From the NCBI RefSeq assembly GCF_026745355.1, contig NC_079207.1:18449920-18513919 (forward strand): a DNA stretch of 64,000 nucleotides, read 5' to 3'. The position numbers and the translations under genes are program-made. Positions 1 through 12,438 of this stretch are shown piece after piece (the stretch's first letter is position 1; every line of letters starts with the position of its first letter). The stretch is from Beta vulgaris subsp. vulgaris. Its lineage: Eukaryota > Streptophyta > Magnoliopsida > Caryophyllales > Amaranthaceae. Under the pieces are notes generated by a model, which did not search any database, was not told the DNA's origin, and saw only the letters and a program-made list of their open reading frames with translations.

Positions 1-925
1 ATCAAACTTCCTATTTTGTTAACATTGAAGAGCACATGACAAGGATAGTTGCAATAGAGACATAAAAGGATATGCAGGACTTGAAATAGTGGAATACTGG
101 GTTTTTAGTTTAGGCAGGAAGAGGCTTCGGTGCTCACCTGAGAGGCTGCTTGCAACTTATTGTAGGTCTCAACTCTCAACTTAGGTGATAAGCATCTAGG
201 CACTGCCTGGGAGTTTTTTTGTAATTCTGCTATTAGAATGCAGCAGATGATCTGAGAATCTTGTGAGATAGGTGTTTTGTTTCCCTTTTATTTGATCATA
301 TGATTTTCTTTGGGGTGTTTTTTTGAGAGAATTTTGGGGTGAAATGAGGGGTTTGAGATGAATAGAGGTTTCACTTGTCCAAACTTCTAACGGGAGTGTT
401 TGGTTGAGAGAGGATTGTGGGAGAGGTTTGAGCCGAAAACCTAATTTGGAAAAAGCTACTAGTTAAAGCTTGGAAGAGACTTTTAAGAATTTAGTTGTGT
501 AACGAGTAATATGTCCTAAAGTTGGTCAAATTCCTACCCTTTACCAAAAAAATCTACCAATAAGTTATTTCAATATCCTAATTGGTCATTCCACCTAATA
601 AAGTAATAATCAGCTAACAACTATCTACCAAATACTTTCAAACGAACAGCTAGTCAAACCAGTTAAACGCTAACACCTAACCTTTAAATGCCATCTGCTA
701 AACAGCCCTCTGTTCTTGTTTCTTCCTTTGAGAATTATTATTTTTCACTTTCTTCTTGAATTGTAAAACAGATTGTGGGAGCATTTTTTGTCGTTTGAGA
801 GAGGTTGGATGCCTAACATGTGTTTGTTTTACATTGTGTTGGGATATCATGATATTGTTTCTGTGTTTTGTGCATGATGCTTAAAGTTTAAATCATTAAT
901 TCTTTGAACCATTTTGGCGAGACAG
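1..925. other. no gene seen; probably intron of the partial gene to the right
   Basis: I see no coding exon, RNA gene or transposon with clear ends here. The sequence is AT-rich with stops in all frames. Because the gene to the right (926-3255) starts without an initiation codon, this stretch is probably part of the intron before its first visible exon. The earlier exons would lie left of the window. Confidence 0.4.
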
Positions 926-3255
926 GGCAGATCTCTTCTCGGAATCCCAGAGGATTCAATACACAATCAAAACACGAACCCAGGGTATTCCAGATGCTCG
1001 TACTTATCTGCTGACTTTGCAGGAGATACGGATCAAGTATGTGGAAAAATAGTGGGAATGTTTTCGTTGCTTCTGTAGTTGCTTTATTTTCTATCTTCGA
1101 AATCCTTGCTGAAACCAAGAACCTTTATCACTTGGATGATATTCAACGGCATTATGCTATGCAGGAGAGGCCTTGCTGATAACCTTGGTGTAGAAGCTTT
1201 GATGTTCGAAGCTTTAGAAAAAGTTGAAAAAGAAATCAAGAAGCCTCTTATGAGAGACGATAACCAAGGAATGAGTCGTTTAACGGCGGAGTTCGAGAAG
1301 ATCAACAAGAAGTAAGTTACTCTTCAAACACGTTCCAAAAATTTGGACTGCACTTATCTCAAACAACTCATGGCCTCCAAAAATTCTTTTTTTTAGAAAG
1401 GGGGTTGAATTGGGTTTGCTGAAACTTGAGTCTCTTGTTGATTATCTCGACAATTATAGCTGATTCTTCTGATTAGAGGCAAGCTCTAATAAAATTTCTG
1501 GTGTTCTAGGCCCCCCTTATATGAAGTTGCGCATCCATAAGCATGATTAAATAGGTGGAAAAGGGCATGATATAAAGATGACGAGAGTTTTTTTTCCAAA
1601 ATCTACATGAACTTTGAATGTCATATGTTATATGTTTTTTTAACATTGAAGCATTACAGATTGATTATTCCGTTTGGTAAGTATGGTAACTCAAATCATC
1701 TTTATTTTTTTGGTGGGGTATCAGATTCTGTATGATGTTTTTCATTTATTTTAGAGATGCGTCTTGGGAATATTATGCGGACTTTCTTCTAGATGATCCA
1801 CCTAATACAATTATTTTTCTACCTAAAACAGGCTTGGAATCAACAAGAATGATTTGCCCAAATATGAGGAACAGCTGGAACTCAAAATTGCAAAGGCACA
1901 ACTCGAAGAGTTGAAGAAGGAAACCGTAGATGCAATGGAAGCTCAAGCAAAGAAGTATGTTTCTGTCTTTCTTTATAGAAAGATCTACTTCATTGACTTC
2001 TATTCGAGTATTAGTTGACATTTCGGTTGTTCATATCTTTGTCTTCGCTTAAATTTGAACTTCTTACAAGTTACAAGTGGTTATCATCTAAGTATCAATA
2101 GTTGCAAACATGGCTCCTGGCGAGTTTCGTATCCTAAATCTGAACCTCTTTGTGCCAAATAATAAGGTCTTCAAGCAGGTTCCAACTTCCTCTTATACGT
2201 TTTTCTGGAACAATCTTCTCTAAGATGCTATTACTTTCCTGCATATGATATGTGATGTCAGTGTCAGTGGAAACTATTTCTTAGCCTTAGAATTTAGATT
2301 GCTTTCCTTGTTTTTTGCAGACATGGACACATCGTTGTTTTTCACTGTTTTCCAGACCGTAGTATTACAAAGTCAATTTCTTGAATTGATACGTAATCTG
2401 AACCCCACAAAAAGCACCTCTCAGAGGACCTCCCTTGTTTTGACGCTGATTTCTGAACAAAGTAGCTTGGTGATGGACTATGCGTTCTCATTATTTGCTT
2501 TTTCTCATGATCTAGCTGCTTCATCATCTCCTGTGCTCGATATATCACTCTTCTGGTTGCAATTTGATTTTTTGACCCTTTTGACTTATTCAGATTAAAA
2601 TTAATGGGCAAGTTCCTGTACGGTGCTGTTGAAGACCACATTACTGTAATTCGACTGCTTTTGGTTTTTGGTTTTGAGAATCTGATTGAGCCTCTTCATC
2701 ATTTCCCCTTTCTCATAATTTGAATTAATGATATTATATAAGCCAAGCACTTAAACAAGTTAGCCTTATAATTGGAGTAATATTGTACAGAGGTATGTTC
2801 TTGAACTGCGAACAACAGTTCTTTTTTGACACCTACCTGATTAGCTTTGTGATTCCTGATAGAACTCCCACGCTAGACACACTCTGTTTTACTTATATTT
2901 GTTAGGCCTTGCTTAACAATTAAGATTTAGCAGTTAGCAAACTGCGTTAGCAAACAGTCAGCAATCTTGTGGGTTGTGTTTGGTAAATTAATAGTTAGCT
3001 TCACGAAATGCTAAGGTTTATGTCAAAGTGCTGTTTTTATTGGCTATTTGTTGCTTGGCATTTTTGGCTCATATACAGTGCTATTTACTATTCCAGTGCG
3101 AGACAATTGATGTTTGGCAATCAAGGTGTTGACAATAGCATTAACTCTGTGAATGGTGATGCTTAAAGCCTTATCTACTTGTGTTTTTCAGGGAGGAATT
3201 CAAGGACGAGCAAATGGTTGAGCCCAAGTCATTGGACATCCGAAACTTCATCTGA
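926..3255 (+). CDS. 3' exons of an unidentified protein gene, possibly PALE CRESS-like (5' part outside window)
   Basis: Four exons join in a single frame: about 926-1036, 1165-1311, 1832-1954 and 3191-3255 (stop TGA). Donors are GTATGT, GTAAGT and GTATGT; acceptors end GCAG, ACAG and TCAG. All three junctions split a Lys codon after AA. The predicted C-terminal part (about 147 residues) is charged and probably helical, with segments such as GVEALMFEALEKVEKEIKK and DLPKYEEQLELKIAKAQ, and ends SLDIRNFI. Long Glu/Lys helices suggest a coiled coil. The reading frame is open back to 900, but a TAA lies at 897-899 and the first usable AG is at 924-925, so the exact left edge is uncertain. From memory the arrangement resembles the plastid RNA-maturation protein PALE CRESS, but I cannot confirm this. 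A truncated LINE lies 345 bp after the stop. Confidence 0.6.
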
Positions 3256-3599
3256 GATTTTAGCTTGGGTTCTTTTGCTATTTGCCGGAAAATACTTTGT
3301 TGGAGAGAGTGGAAGGCTGAGCTTGTTCAGCTCATCGGCAGGAATACCCACACTTCTCCCATTTTGTTTTGAAATAAATTGGATTTTGTTCTGCTGGAAA
3401 GTCCGTCATTTTGGCAGAATAGATATCGAATGTTTTTCTGGATGTGTTTATATTTCTCAATCATGTGTAGGCTTTTTGAGCACATGAAATGATAAAAGCT
3501 CCGATTATGACGAATGACATTCTGTCGTACATTTTGAATCTTTGTCCTGTGGAATCTGATTTGATTCTGCCAAAATTTTACACTTACCTTGGGTTTTAA

Positions 3600-3953
3600 A
3601 ATTCGAGATGGCTTGCTTGCTCTACTGTGGGCTCAGGCGACGCCGTTCTCTTGTTTTTTGATCTATACGGATTCGGAGCTTCTTATGCGTCTTCTTGATT
3701 CGTCTACAACAAGGGATATTTCCATACACCATACCCTTCACGATATTCAACGTCTTGCTTCTACCTTACGTTGGTGCAAAATCGTTAAGGTCAATTGTCA
3801 AGTTGTTGCTCAAGCTCACGATCTTGTGAAGGCGTGGCAGGAATTCCAGCTTTCCTTTTACCTACCAATTACCATTGATTAGTTTGTTTTTCAGTTGCTG
3901 TTTTATTTATTGCAGGTTTTCCACGTAAAAAAAAAAAAATAATTCGAGATGGC
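3600..3953 (+). mobile_element. 5'-truncated LINE (RNase H remnant) with 13-bp target-site duplication
   Basis: The 13-mer AATTCGAGATGGC stands at 3600-3612 and again at 3941-3953. Between them, 3613-3940 encodes a fragment like the RNase H domain at the end of plant L1 LINEs: it starts a TDSELLMRLL segment, then a helix with LHDIQRLAS, and ends near AHDLVKAWQEF. It closes with an A-run at about 3926-3939 directly before the second repeat. Truncated 5' end, poly-A tail and flanking direct repeats are the hallmarks of target-primed reverse transcription. It landed downstream of the gene ending at 3255, in probable 3' UTR or flank. Confidence 0.88.
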
Positions 3954-5426
3954 AATATGCTGTAGTTGAAAGATTTACACCATATGGTAGTGAGGAATAT
4001 AAGAGAGGTAGAATTAATATTTTTGGGTACAAGCGCAAAAGGGATATCAACTTAAATTAAAAGCACACATCACAACTTACGTTCTATATCACACGCATTT
4101 TCGCCAATCTACAATGAACATAGTGAACCATGCCACTATAGACATGGATAACTTCCTCCTTTAATTAGCATAATATGGTGTATACTTTCTCTGTTGATTA
4201 TTTCCTCCGGTACAATGTGAGGCCTTCTTTGGAGTTTGAGACCTTGTTTAGTGCTCACTCCAACTTAAGAATTAAAACTCGATTTTAATAAGTGAAAAGC
4301 AGCAAGAATAAGTAAAATCCAGTTTCAATCACTAAAAAAAGTTTTCTATCCATAAAATATAGTATAATCCAACTAAATAATATCAGATCAGTAAAACCAA
4401 GTGGAAGTGAACATGACCTAAACCCCCAAAGCATGAATTATGCACTATGGACTATGGTGCATAGTACTCATTGAGTCACTATGCATCTGAAAGAACATAA
4501 CATTCATATAAAAGAACATGAACTTTTTTCAACAAATTTTCAAGATAAAAAGAACACACAATTTAAAATTAAAAAACATGTACATTTTCAATTAAAAATA
4601 TAGGTGGTAATGAAAAGAACGTAATGTAAATAAACATCTAGTTTAAATTAAACGAATATACCTTTTAAAATCAAATTTGAAAAAAGAAATCTCGCCAATA
4701 ACTATTTATTTGTTTAAGAAAACAAACAATAACATTTTTCTTAAACCATTGAGTCTTAAAATATTAAAACTACGTCGTTTAACAGGGAGTACACCATCCT
4801 CTGCAGGCACTTGGGTGCATGTTCCTATATGCGCTTAAACCCTCAAAAATTAATCATACAACATAATTCTACAAAATTCTTTTACATTAATCGTCCCATC
4901 TCAATTCTCATCAACTCTCTAGCATTCCATTGGAGGTGTTTTGAATAAACTTATCATAATTGAATTTTATTTTAAAAAATCCGACAGTATCTCTCCAAAA
5001 CTTTTACTTGGTACCAAAGTATAAGTATTTTAGTACCACTTTAACTTAGCTTTGATAACAATTTTTTTGTGATATACCATCTTAACACTTCACTATGAGT
5101 TACCAATACTTTCTCATGATAATAGGTGCAACAACTATTTCTAGCGCGTTAAGGAATGATTTGAAGTAACAATATTCATGCAACTCAGTAGAATAAGGAA
5201 AGTCTCTAGGCTACATTGAGTCGTGACTTCTAGTCCGTAAGTTGCAGCATTGGAAGAGATAGAATAATGTTATATCAAGACTTAAGGATGCTTTGAGCTT
5301 TTGATAGAATTTAGCGTCAGAAAGTCTCAACACATGATGCCTATATATCCACAATCCAACAGATCAAACAAATTACACCACATACATTTCTTACGTTTAT
5401 GTATAAATGTATACATATTTCCATTT
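3954..5426. other. intergenic, convergent gene ends, nothing clear
   Basis: This AT-rich gap separates two convergent genes (stops at 3255 on + and 5427 on -). I see no exon, RNA gene or transposon with defined ends. It should hold both 3' UTRs and polyadenylation signals, which I cannot place. Confidence 0.5.
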
Positions 5427-8400
5427 CTACGTTGCAAAGGATTTTCCGCAGCTACAAGTCTTTGATGCATTAGGGTTATTGAAGGAGAAGCCTCCGCCGA
5501 TAAGTGCATCACTATAGTCAAGCTGCATTCCATATAGGAATAGGAGGCTCTTTGGATCACTAACTGCAAATGAATGACAAATTTGAGAATATATCATCAG
5601 ATATTCAGTCCTTCAGAGTTCAGATGGAAAGAAACTAAAAAAATAAAGGCCACAGGCGCGAAGGTATGGGAAAATTCTAGAGAAACCACACTAAAGACGA
5701 CATGCACAAGCAAAAGGATTACTAATAACTACCTATTGGGAAAAAATGTTACATCCTCCATCCATGAAATAAAGGTCATGTTTGATTTAAGGTTACTGTT
5801 ACAAAATCGAATTGAAATAACATAATTATCATTCAACATTTGAACTTATTTTTACATCTCAATCGTACTATGAGAGTCTTTCCTAAAGTTTTAAGGTGTA
5901 ATAAAGAATAATACGAAGAACATTCAAAACTAAACTTAGTCGGTATACAAAGCAGCCTGTAATTTTGGTTAATTTCAACATCAAAATTGGTCTATTATTT
6001 AGGGACGGAGTGGCTATACCGGCGTGGTCACAAGCAGGGCCATCTTAAACATTTCAGAGGCCATGTTGTAATCTTGCATTAATTTTAATTAAAATTGGTT
6101 CAGTGTGATTAGAAAGCAGAAGAAAAGGCCATCCGAGAAAAGCATATGTGAAAGCAATCTCTCAAACCGTCAAAGGCAAAAACAATTCACTTGATTCATA
6201 TAATGGCAGAACTTATACAAAACTGAATTCCTAAAAAAAGAGCAGAACTTATACACCATAATTTATCTTATCAGAAAAAATAAAGTAAAAACGATTTTAG
6301 GCTCTTTATCTAATCAAAGCTTCAACGATATTATAAGACTCAAGTGTAGCACCAAAGTACCCATTTCACAGAGTGGAACACTAAAATATGAAATTAACCA
6401 AGATGAACTAAAGGATATATTATAAAGTAATAAAAATTACCCATTCCATAAACTGTAGAAATGTAGAATATGGAATTGCCAAAAACGAAAATTTTCAGCT
6501 TCAAAACAAAGATCTGAATTTTCTTCAAATTATCTGGCGATGGAATTGCCCAGATAGGAGTATGGAGAATTAGAGAGTACTTCAAATCAATCAAATGCAT
6601 TTATTTATGAATCTGATTTTTTTTCAACCAAACTTCTGATTCATATAATGGTTGTTTGAGAAATTATTGAGATTGGGTGGAGATATATAGGGATTAAACA
6701 ATCTAGTGGTTTATAGAAAAGATTCATGATTTAATTGAGGATAAAATGAAACTAATTTCTCCATTCCATTGTGATTAAGAGAGGAAGATGAAAGATTGAA
6801 AGTATTACTAGAAAATGTGGTTAAAGCAAGGAAAATAATGATAATTGCAGCATAATGGATTATCAAAAGCGTTTTATATGGGGATTGCAACTAGAGGATG
6901 AGAAGAATTTGGAGTTTAATGGAAGGTCGAAATATTGCCATTTTCACATGAGAAAATGTGATGAAGCGTTTTCTCCTTTTCCATTTCAGGGGGCCCTAAA
7001 AATCTTGGGGCCCTGTGCAAGTGGGCAGCTTGCACAGGCCCAAAACCGGACCTGCTCACAAGTAGGATAATTAGTTCACCAAGGACAAATTAGTTCTTTA
7101 ACTTCAGTCCTTCAGGCTTTAGGCATATCAGTTCTTGTGAATAAAATTAATCAGCAACATAAATAATTATCAAACTAACCAATGAGAGCAATCAACTTAG
7201 AAAAAAGCTTCTACAATCTACTTGATCTCAACATCATTTACGGTTTATGCTTGTTGCTTGCTCCCAATAACAGCAATCATAATGAAAATATCACATCTCA
7301 CAAGATAATGAAGAAGTTCAGAGATGCTTGATTCAAAACAAAGAGCTGAGAGCATAAAGGGCTTTCATCACCAAGTTTGTCTTGGCAACCATCAAGTGGA
7401 GTCTCAAAGAGACTCCACCAAGGTAATTTTGGTACTTAGACATACTATTTGGTGCCTATGACTCTTCCAAATGGTACCATTTGGTACCTATGTGCCTTCC
7501 ATTTGGTGCTGAAAAGGTACTACCTGAGTCAAATTGGTACTGCAATATGGTTTTACCTGAGTACCAATTACACCTTAGAGTTTCTAAGAGACTCCAATGG
7601 TTGGTTACAAACACTTTCTCTTTCATCACATATAAATATAGTCTTCAAGGATCAGAGATATTTTCCCTCAAGTTTCTTCTCTAGTAAGTTCTCTTTAAGT
7701 GATGATTGCGGCACCATCAAGCATGATTTAATGAACCTACACGACACAAAATATCCTCCTTCTGCCACGTCCCTCACGAGAGTAGGATACAAGGAATTTA
7801 GCTCTCCAATCTCCAAAGTCGAAGAAGAGACGAGAACTCATCATCACATATTCACATATATCGAACAAACCAAAGATGACATTTATTAACATTGCCATAC
7901 GTCCTGTCTTCCTCAACACAACCATCATCAGGGAGTAGGGAGCGTGTCTAGGGAGCTATAAACATATTTTCAAAGGTCCTTGCATAGGGTCGTGTCATGT
8001 TCTTTACTATGCGGGGTTGGAGAATGAAAAAAGAATTCCAAAGGAGTGGTTTGAAATCCTCAGGATGCATGACCAAATATGTCCAGGGAAAGTGGAGGAG
8101 GGAGGTTTTTATAATACTCACCAATTGTAAAGCCGTTGAGTTCCATTACGGAATCCTCTGGCTTCATGTTCTCTTTGCTCTCAAAGTCCATTGTGTAAGA
8201 CATTCCAGAGCATCCACCTTGTTTAACCCCAACTCTTAAGCACACATCTTCATTCCGGTCAGCCCTGATTCTTTTCAAATGCTTCAATGCATTGTCAGTG
8301 AGAGAGATTGCCGGTGCCAAGCCCTCAACTGGTGTTGCTGAAACTTAAAGAGCGCAATAAAAGTAATTAGAATATATAAAGAAGAGATACAGCAGCGAAA

Positions 8401-10268
8401 GAAAAGGCATCGCATTTTATATCAATACTATTGAGTACTAATCACAGATATATATTCCCAGTGATACCAGCAAAAGGAATAAAAGACCTAAAATTTGGGA
8501 TCTATTTACTTTTGTTTTTTCTTTAAAGTTCTCTCAAGTATAAATTTTTCCATGAGAAAGCAATATATTTCCTATGTTTCAAAATACTTGACACACTTCT
8601 CTCCATACGCTTGCCAATGCCTATTTTTAACCATTAACAACTCTAATTCCCTATAAGCAAAAATTATAAAAAGTTAACACTATGAAAGTATATGTCGAGA
8701 TGAGTCTAACAATATCTCAATAATTATATTTTTCTTTACATAGAATTCACAAAATACAACCAAAATAGAGTGTGTAGATGGTGAAGAAGTCAAACCATGT
8801 CAAGTATTTTGAAATGGAGGAAGTATAATTAGGGTTTACTCTAATAAACTTGAGGTTAAAAAAATGCTAAAATCTAACCCTTTACACTAGCAGAAGTTGC
8901 TTACTTGCCTTCATCTATTTGCTACTGATATGTTATGAAAAACTAATTTTTTAAAAGCATGTGGCATATAATTATCACAAAGACAAAAATTCTCTTATTT
9001 CAACAGTAGCCTATACCAAATGAAGAGTCCCAAAACTTCAAAATTTGTAGAGCTTTTAAATTGGCAGAGTACACATTGAGCTACACTTTCCTAACCATGG
9101 AAAAGAACAACGAGCTCCCAAGGTTCGAGGTTCAGGATACATTTTCTTCTTTTGTTGCTCTCCTACAAAGGGGTAATCAGGTGACCCCCAAAAAGTAGGA
9201 ACCAGCAAATAGATCTCTATTTTTTGACTATATGGGAGAGCACTACTGAGTCCTCGTTGCCCTAAAATATCATTGAGTTGAGAAAAGATGGTGTGTTGAG
9301 AGGGAGGGGGGAATGATCTCCATGATTGACGTCACTTTTGATCATGATAGTGTCTCCAACGAAGGTACACGTTTGAGGTTTCCCCAAATTTCAACAATGC
9401 CTTCCAATCTTCCATGCCTTGCTCCTTTATTGTCTACTCAAACATGTGCTTCAAATAGTTCATCAATTTCGTTGCTTCCTTAAGGCTGAACTAGGTTAAG
9501 TTCAGACAAACCAAATCAAATAATAAGAACTACACAAAGCAAATTATGAAGACCGAACGGTTGAGACTTGAAAGTGGTAAATTTGGAGCCAAAGGACTTC
9601 CTAGTTCCTTTCCTCTAAAGGCACAACGAAGGTTCCCCAATCCAAGTCCCATAACCATCCACATAAATCAAAAACTCATGAATCTAAGAAGGTCCAAAAC
9701 ACTTGTAATCAGAAAGCCTATACCATAAAAACCCTAATCAACAATAGTAAATCCGTAGAACTCCAAAACTTACCAAACTCATTGGTATTACTAACAGAAC
9801 TACAAGTCCTACAAGCTCAAATTAACACTTATATCTAATCATAAAAGTAACCTATAGACTACTTTTCAAGCAGAGAAATTTGACTAAACAACAAATGATA
9901 AACCAAACTCCAATCAAAATCAACTAATTTGATAGTAAGCAGATTATTCCCAAATACAGAACATTCCCCAAAATTTCGAACCTAACCCACAAATAAGAAT
10001 ACGGCAATCAACAGAAAACCCAAACATAACAATTCAAATTTCAAATACAACCAAAAAAAAAAGGAAACAAACATTTCATAATAAGAGAGAGGGAGAGAGA
10101 GAGAGTACCAGAAGCAGAAGATGATTGAATGGATAAACGAGTGATGCGTTTGAGATTCAAAGGGAAGGAAATGGAGAAAGCGCCATGATTAAGGCTAAGT
10201 GAAGGGGAAGAATTGGTGGGTAATTTACAAATTGTTGAAGAACATCGAAGAGAGACAAAAGAAGCCAT
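5427..10268 (-). CDS. plastid IscA/SufA-type iron-sulfur cluster assembly protein, 170 aa, 3 exons
   Basis: Exons on the minus strand are 10268-10109, 8337-8122 and 5563-5427. They join in frame to 171 codons, with GT donors (GTACTC, GTGAGT) and CAG acceptors; both introns are phase 1. Residues 1-53 are rich in Ser and hydroxylated residues with few acids, as in a chloroplast transit peptide. The mature part is an A-type carrier domain: [14 protein letters not shown] (about 64-77), GGCSGMSY (Cys96), [18 protein letters not shown] (about 141-158) and the C-terminal TCSCGKSF (Cys162 and Cys164). These three cysteines are the conserved cluster ligands of IscA/SufA. The family carries or delivers Fe-S clusters; plastid members belong to the SUF system. 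Introns of 1771 and 2558 bp contain a MITE and other repeats. A (GA)n stretch follows the first donor. Transit peptide and plastid location are inferred. Confidence 0.95.
7008..7041. repeat. hairpin of a degenerate repeat in the second intron
   Basis: Arms around GGGCCCTGTGCAAG (7008-7021) and CTTGCACAGGCCC (7029-7041) pair over 13 bp with one bulged base and a 7-nt loop. A related but worn sequence with a GGGGGCCCTGTGC core occurs at about 21220-21260, in the Rab7-like gene. It looks like a fragment of a dispersed transposon of unknown class. Confidence 0.5.
8568..8823. mobile_element. Stowaway-type MITE in IscA gene intron 1
   Basis: A 256-bp element has about 25-bp terminal inverted repeats, each ending inward in TTTCAAAATACTTGAC. 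It is flanked by TA dinucleotides at 8566-8567 and 8824-8825. The outer sequence (CTTCCTCC-like) and the TA target are typical of Stowaway/Tc1-mariner MITEs. There is no coding capacity. Confidence 0.8.
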
Positions 10269-10840
10269 TTCTTTGGTGTGTGTTTGAGTAATTTGGGGTT
10301 CTAAATATTTGGGTAGGAAGGACCAAGGAGTATTCCCGGAGTTTAGGACAGATTTTTCAGCGCTCTTCGAGTTGTAGAGATGTAGCCACCAGCCAAAGAA
10401 GGGTCGGCAAATCGGGGCCGTCTCTTTTTTGTGTTACGCAACTACCAGAAGTCCAGAACTGCAATTCTTATTGATTGATTGTCTTCTTTGCGACGGTCGT
10501 ATATTCGTATTAGAGTCCACACAATAAACAAACTCTGTAGTGGTTAACATTTTCCAATGATATTTGGATATTAACTACAGCTTTGGGCACCATCAACCAA
10601 CTTTGCTACTAGTATTTGTCAAGTGAGATTTTGTCATATTGGTGTCACGGTCAGGATTTTAAATATTAACTTTTTATATAGCACTAATACGGATGTTTTT
10701 CAAGTAGTCTTTCAAGGTTTGAGAGAAAGGAGGAGCCACACTACTCCAATATTGGTGCTCTTTATGGAGAGAACTTGAAGAAGTGTTTCCCCCGAGCGCA
10801 TTGAGAATTTGAGAGAGCATGCTCTTGACATAGTATGATA
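10269..10840. promoter_or_regulatory. upstream region of the IscA-type gene
   Basis: These bases lie directly 5' of the minus-strand start codon and must include its 5' UTR and proximal promoter. I see no convincing TATA box. A GC-richer patch near 10400-10440 contrasts with the flanks. There are no coding exons. Confidence 0.4.
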
Positions 10841-11380
10841 CTAGTTGTATATGCACGCGATGCGTGCGTCGACAATTTTATGTAGTTATATATAAAAGGA
10901 TATGTTTTTTTCATCTAAAATTATTTTGATAGTGATGTAGATTATTGAGGTTCTTTTGTAGATGTAGTTATCTTTTTAAATTAAAGGTGAATGATTTTTA
11001 AGTGTTCAATACTGTCACTGTAAAATTTAGTCGATGATTTAATAATTTTATTTTCAGCGACTTTAGGATAGTTCTTTAACAATTATAAACCATATTGTTT
11101 GAACTTTGTAAATATGAAATATTATGTTATCAGGATATATTGCTAACTTTATTTGGTTGAAGATTCTAATTGATTTCGTGAATTGATTGTGTCGATCTAG
11201 TTCGTCAAGTTACTAATGGTGTTGCATATTCCATTTTTGACCTACTCATATGACAAGTTTCATGATTCTCATTTTTCAATTTTTTATAAAAAGAAAAACA
11301 TTGTTTTAAATTATTAGAGGGTATTTTAGTCCCTTCAAAAGAGGACACCACACCTCCTCCCTTTGCTTATATAATAGAGA
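10841..11380 (-). mobile_element. non-autonomous Helitron, 540 bp
   Basis: Read on the minus strand the element starts TCTCTATTATATAAG at 11380 and ends at 10841 with the hairpin GCACGCATCGCGTGC, about nine bases, then CTAG. It is preceded by A and followed by T, the Helitron insertion context. There are no terminal inverted repeats or target duplication, as expected. It has no Rep/helicase coding. Its 5' end abuts the repeat element at 11381. Confidence 0.75.
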
Positions 11381-12033
11381 TAGGGGTAAGCACAACCGGG
11401 TAACAGGTCAAAATTCCGGAAATTGAACTCGGACCCAGTCATAACCGGTTCCTAAAATTTGGAATGTGAATTGGAATTGGTTGGACCAGGTCCTCATTTT
11501 CTGGAAATGGTCTTGGAACCAGTCGGGACCAGTTCCAACGTCGGGTACCCGGTTCTTTAAAAGTGTGATATAATGTCGATTTTGACCGGAGGTGACTTTC
11601 TAGAATTGATCTTGGAATCGATAGGTACCGATTTTAGTATTGGGTATTCGGTACCCAATCGCATTCAAAAGCTAAATTGTTTTATAGTTAAGCTTAATAG
11701 ACTAAAATAAGAACCATAACATATATGTATTAGTCTCCCTTGATACGATTTCAGCCAAACATCTATTGACGAGCTAATAAGTTTTAAAACTAAATTATTC
11801 ATCATAAATAAAAAAAATCCACTAGATACTTAGTCCCAAACCCGATTTCGTCAAATATCTAGATTTACTCGGTACATAGTGGGTACCAGGTCCAGAATTT
11901 TACGACCCCAATTGAACCACTTACAACTGGGTCCTCAAATCCGATCCCTACAAGACCAGTTCCAGTTCCGGACCCATCGGATCCAACTGGTTCTGGATTT
12001 AGAATCGGGTACCCAGCTTTTTTGCTCACCCTA
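11381..12033. mobile_element. probable hAT-type non-autonomous element with GGTACC-rich ends
   Basis: The ends TAGGGGTAAGCA and (reverse complement) TAGGGTGAGCA form short imperfect inverted repeats. The outer parts of both ends are packed with GGGTACC/GGTTCC-type short repeats, similar in layout to the other hAT-type MITEs here. I could not find an 8-bp duplication: 11373-11380 belongs to the abutting Helitron and does not match 12034-12041. Confidence 0.45.
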
Positions 12034-12316
12034 ACACATGTTATTGAATATAAAAAGAAATAGGAATTAAAGATACTAATAAATTGGAGAACTTATTGGA
12101 GAGTCATACTATTGTTAATAAACTTTGAAGGGGTGATATTGAGTAGAGAGAAAGTTAAAAATGGGTTGAAGGATAATCTTGGAGTGCTATATTGATGTTG
12201 GTGCTCATTTATAATTTTTACTTGTATATAATTAGAGATATTAATGGTTAAAAAAGCATATCGAAAAACAAGAAAAAACAAATACTGCATCGAAATCAAA
12301 ACAAAGAAATCATATA

Positions 12317-12438
12317 CTTCCTCCGTTTTTTTTTACACGTTACACTTTCCTTAAACGAAATGGTGCAAAATACATGTTACATTTTTGCCTAGGTAACCGC
12401 AATTTTCAAAAGTGTAACATGTAAAAAAACAGAGGAAG
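12317..12438. mobile_element. Stowaway MITE, 122 bp
   Basis: The inverted ends begin CTTCCTCCGTTTTTTTT and CTTCCTCTGTTTTTTTA. TA dinucleotides at 12315-12316 and 12439-12440 are the target duplication. The interior repeats the motif family GTAACATGTA/TACACGTTAC. The right TA is shared with the target duplication of the next element. Confidence 0.85.

Noticed and set aside
7370..7620. Possible gene or minisatellite built on GGTAC words in the IscA gene intron
   Set aside because: The word TTTGGTAC recurs several times but spacing is irregular and frames are not conserved; left as unexplained repeat sequence.
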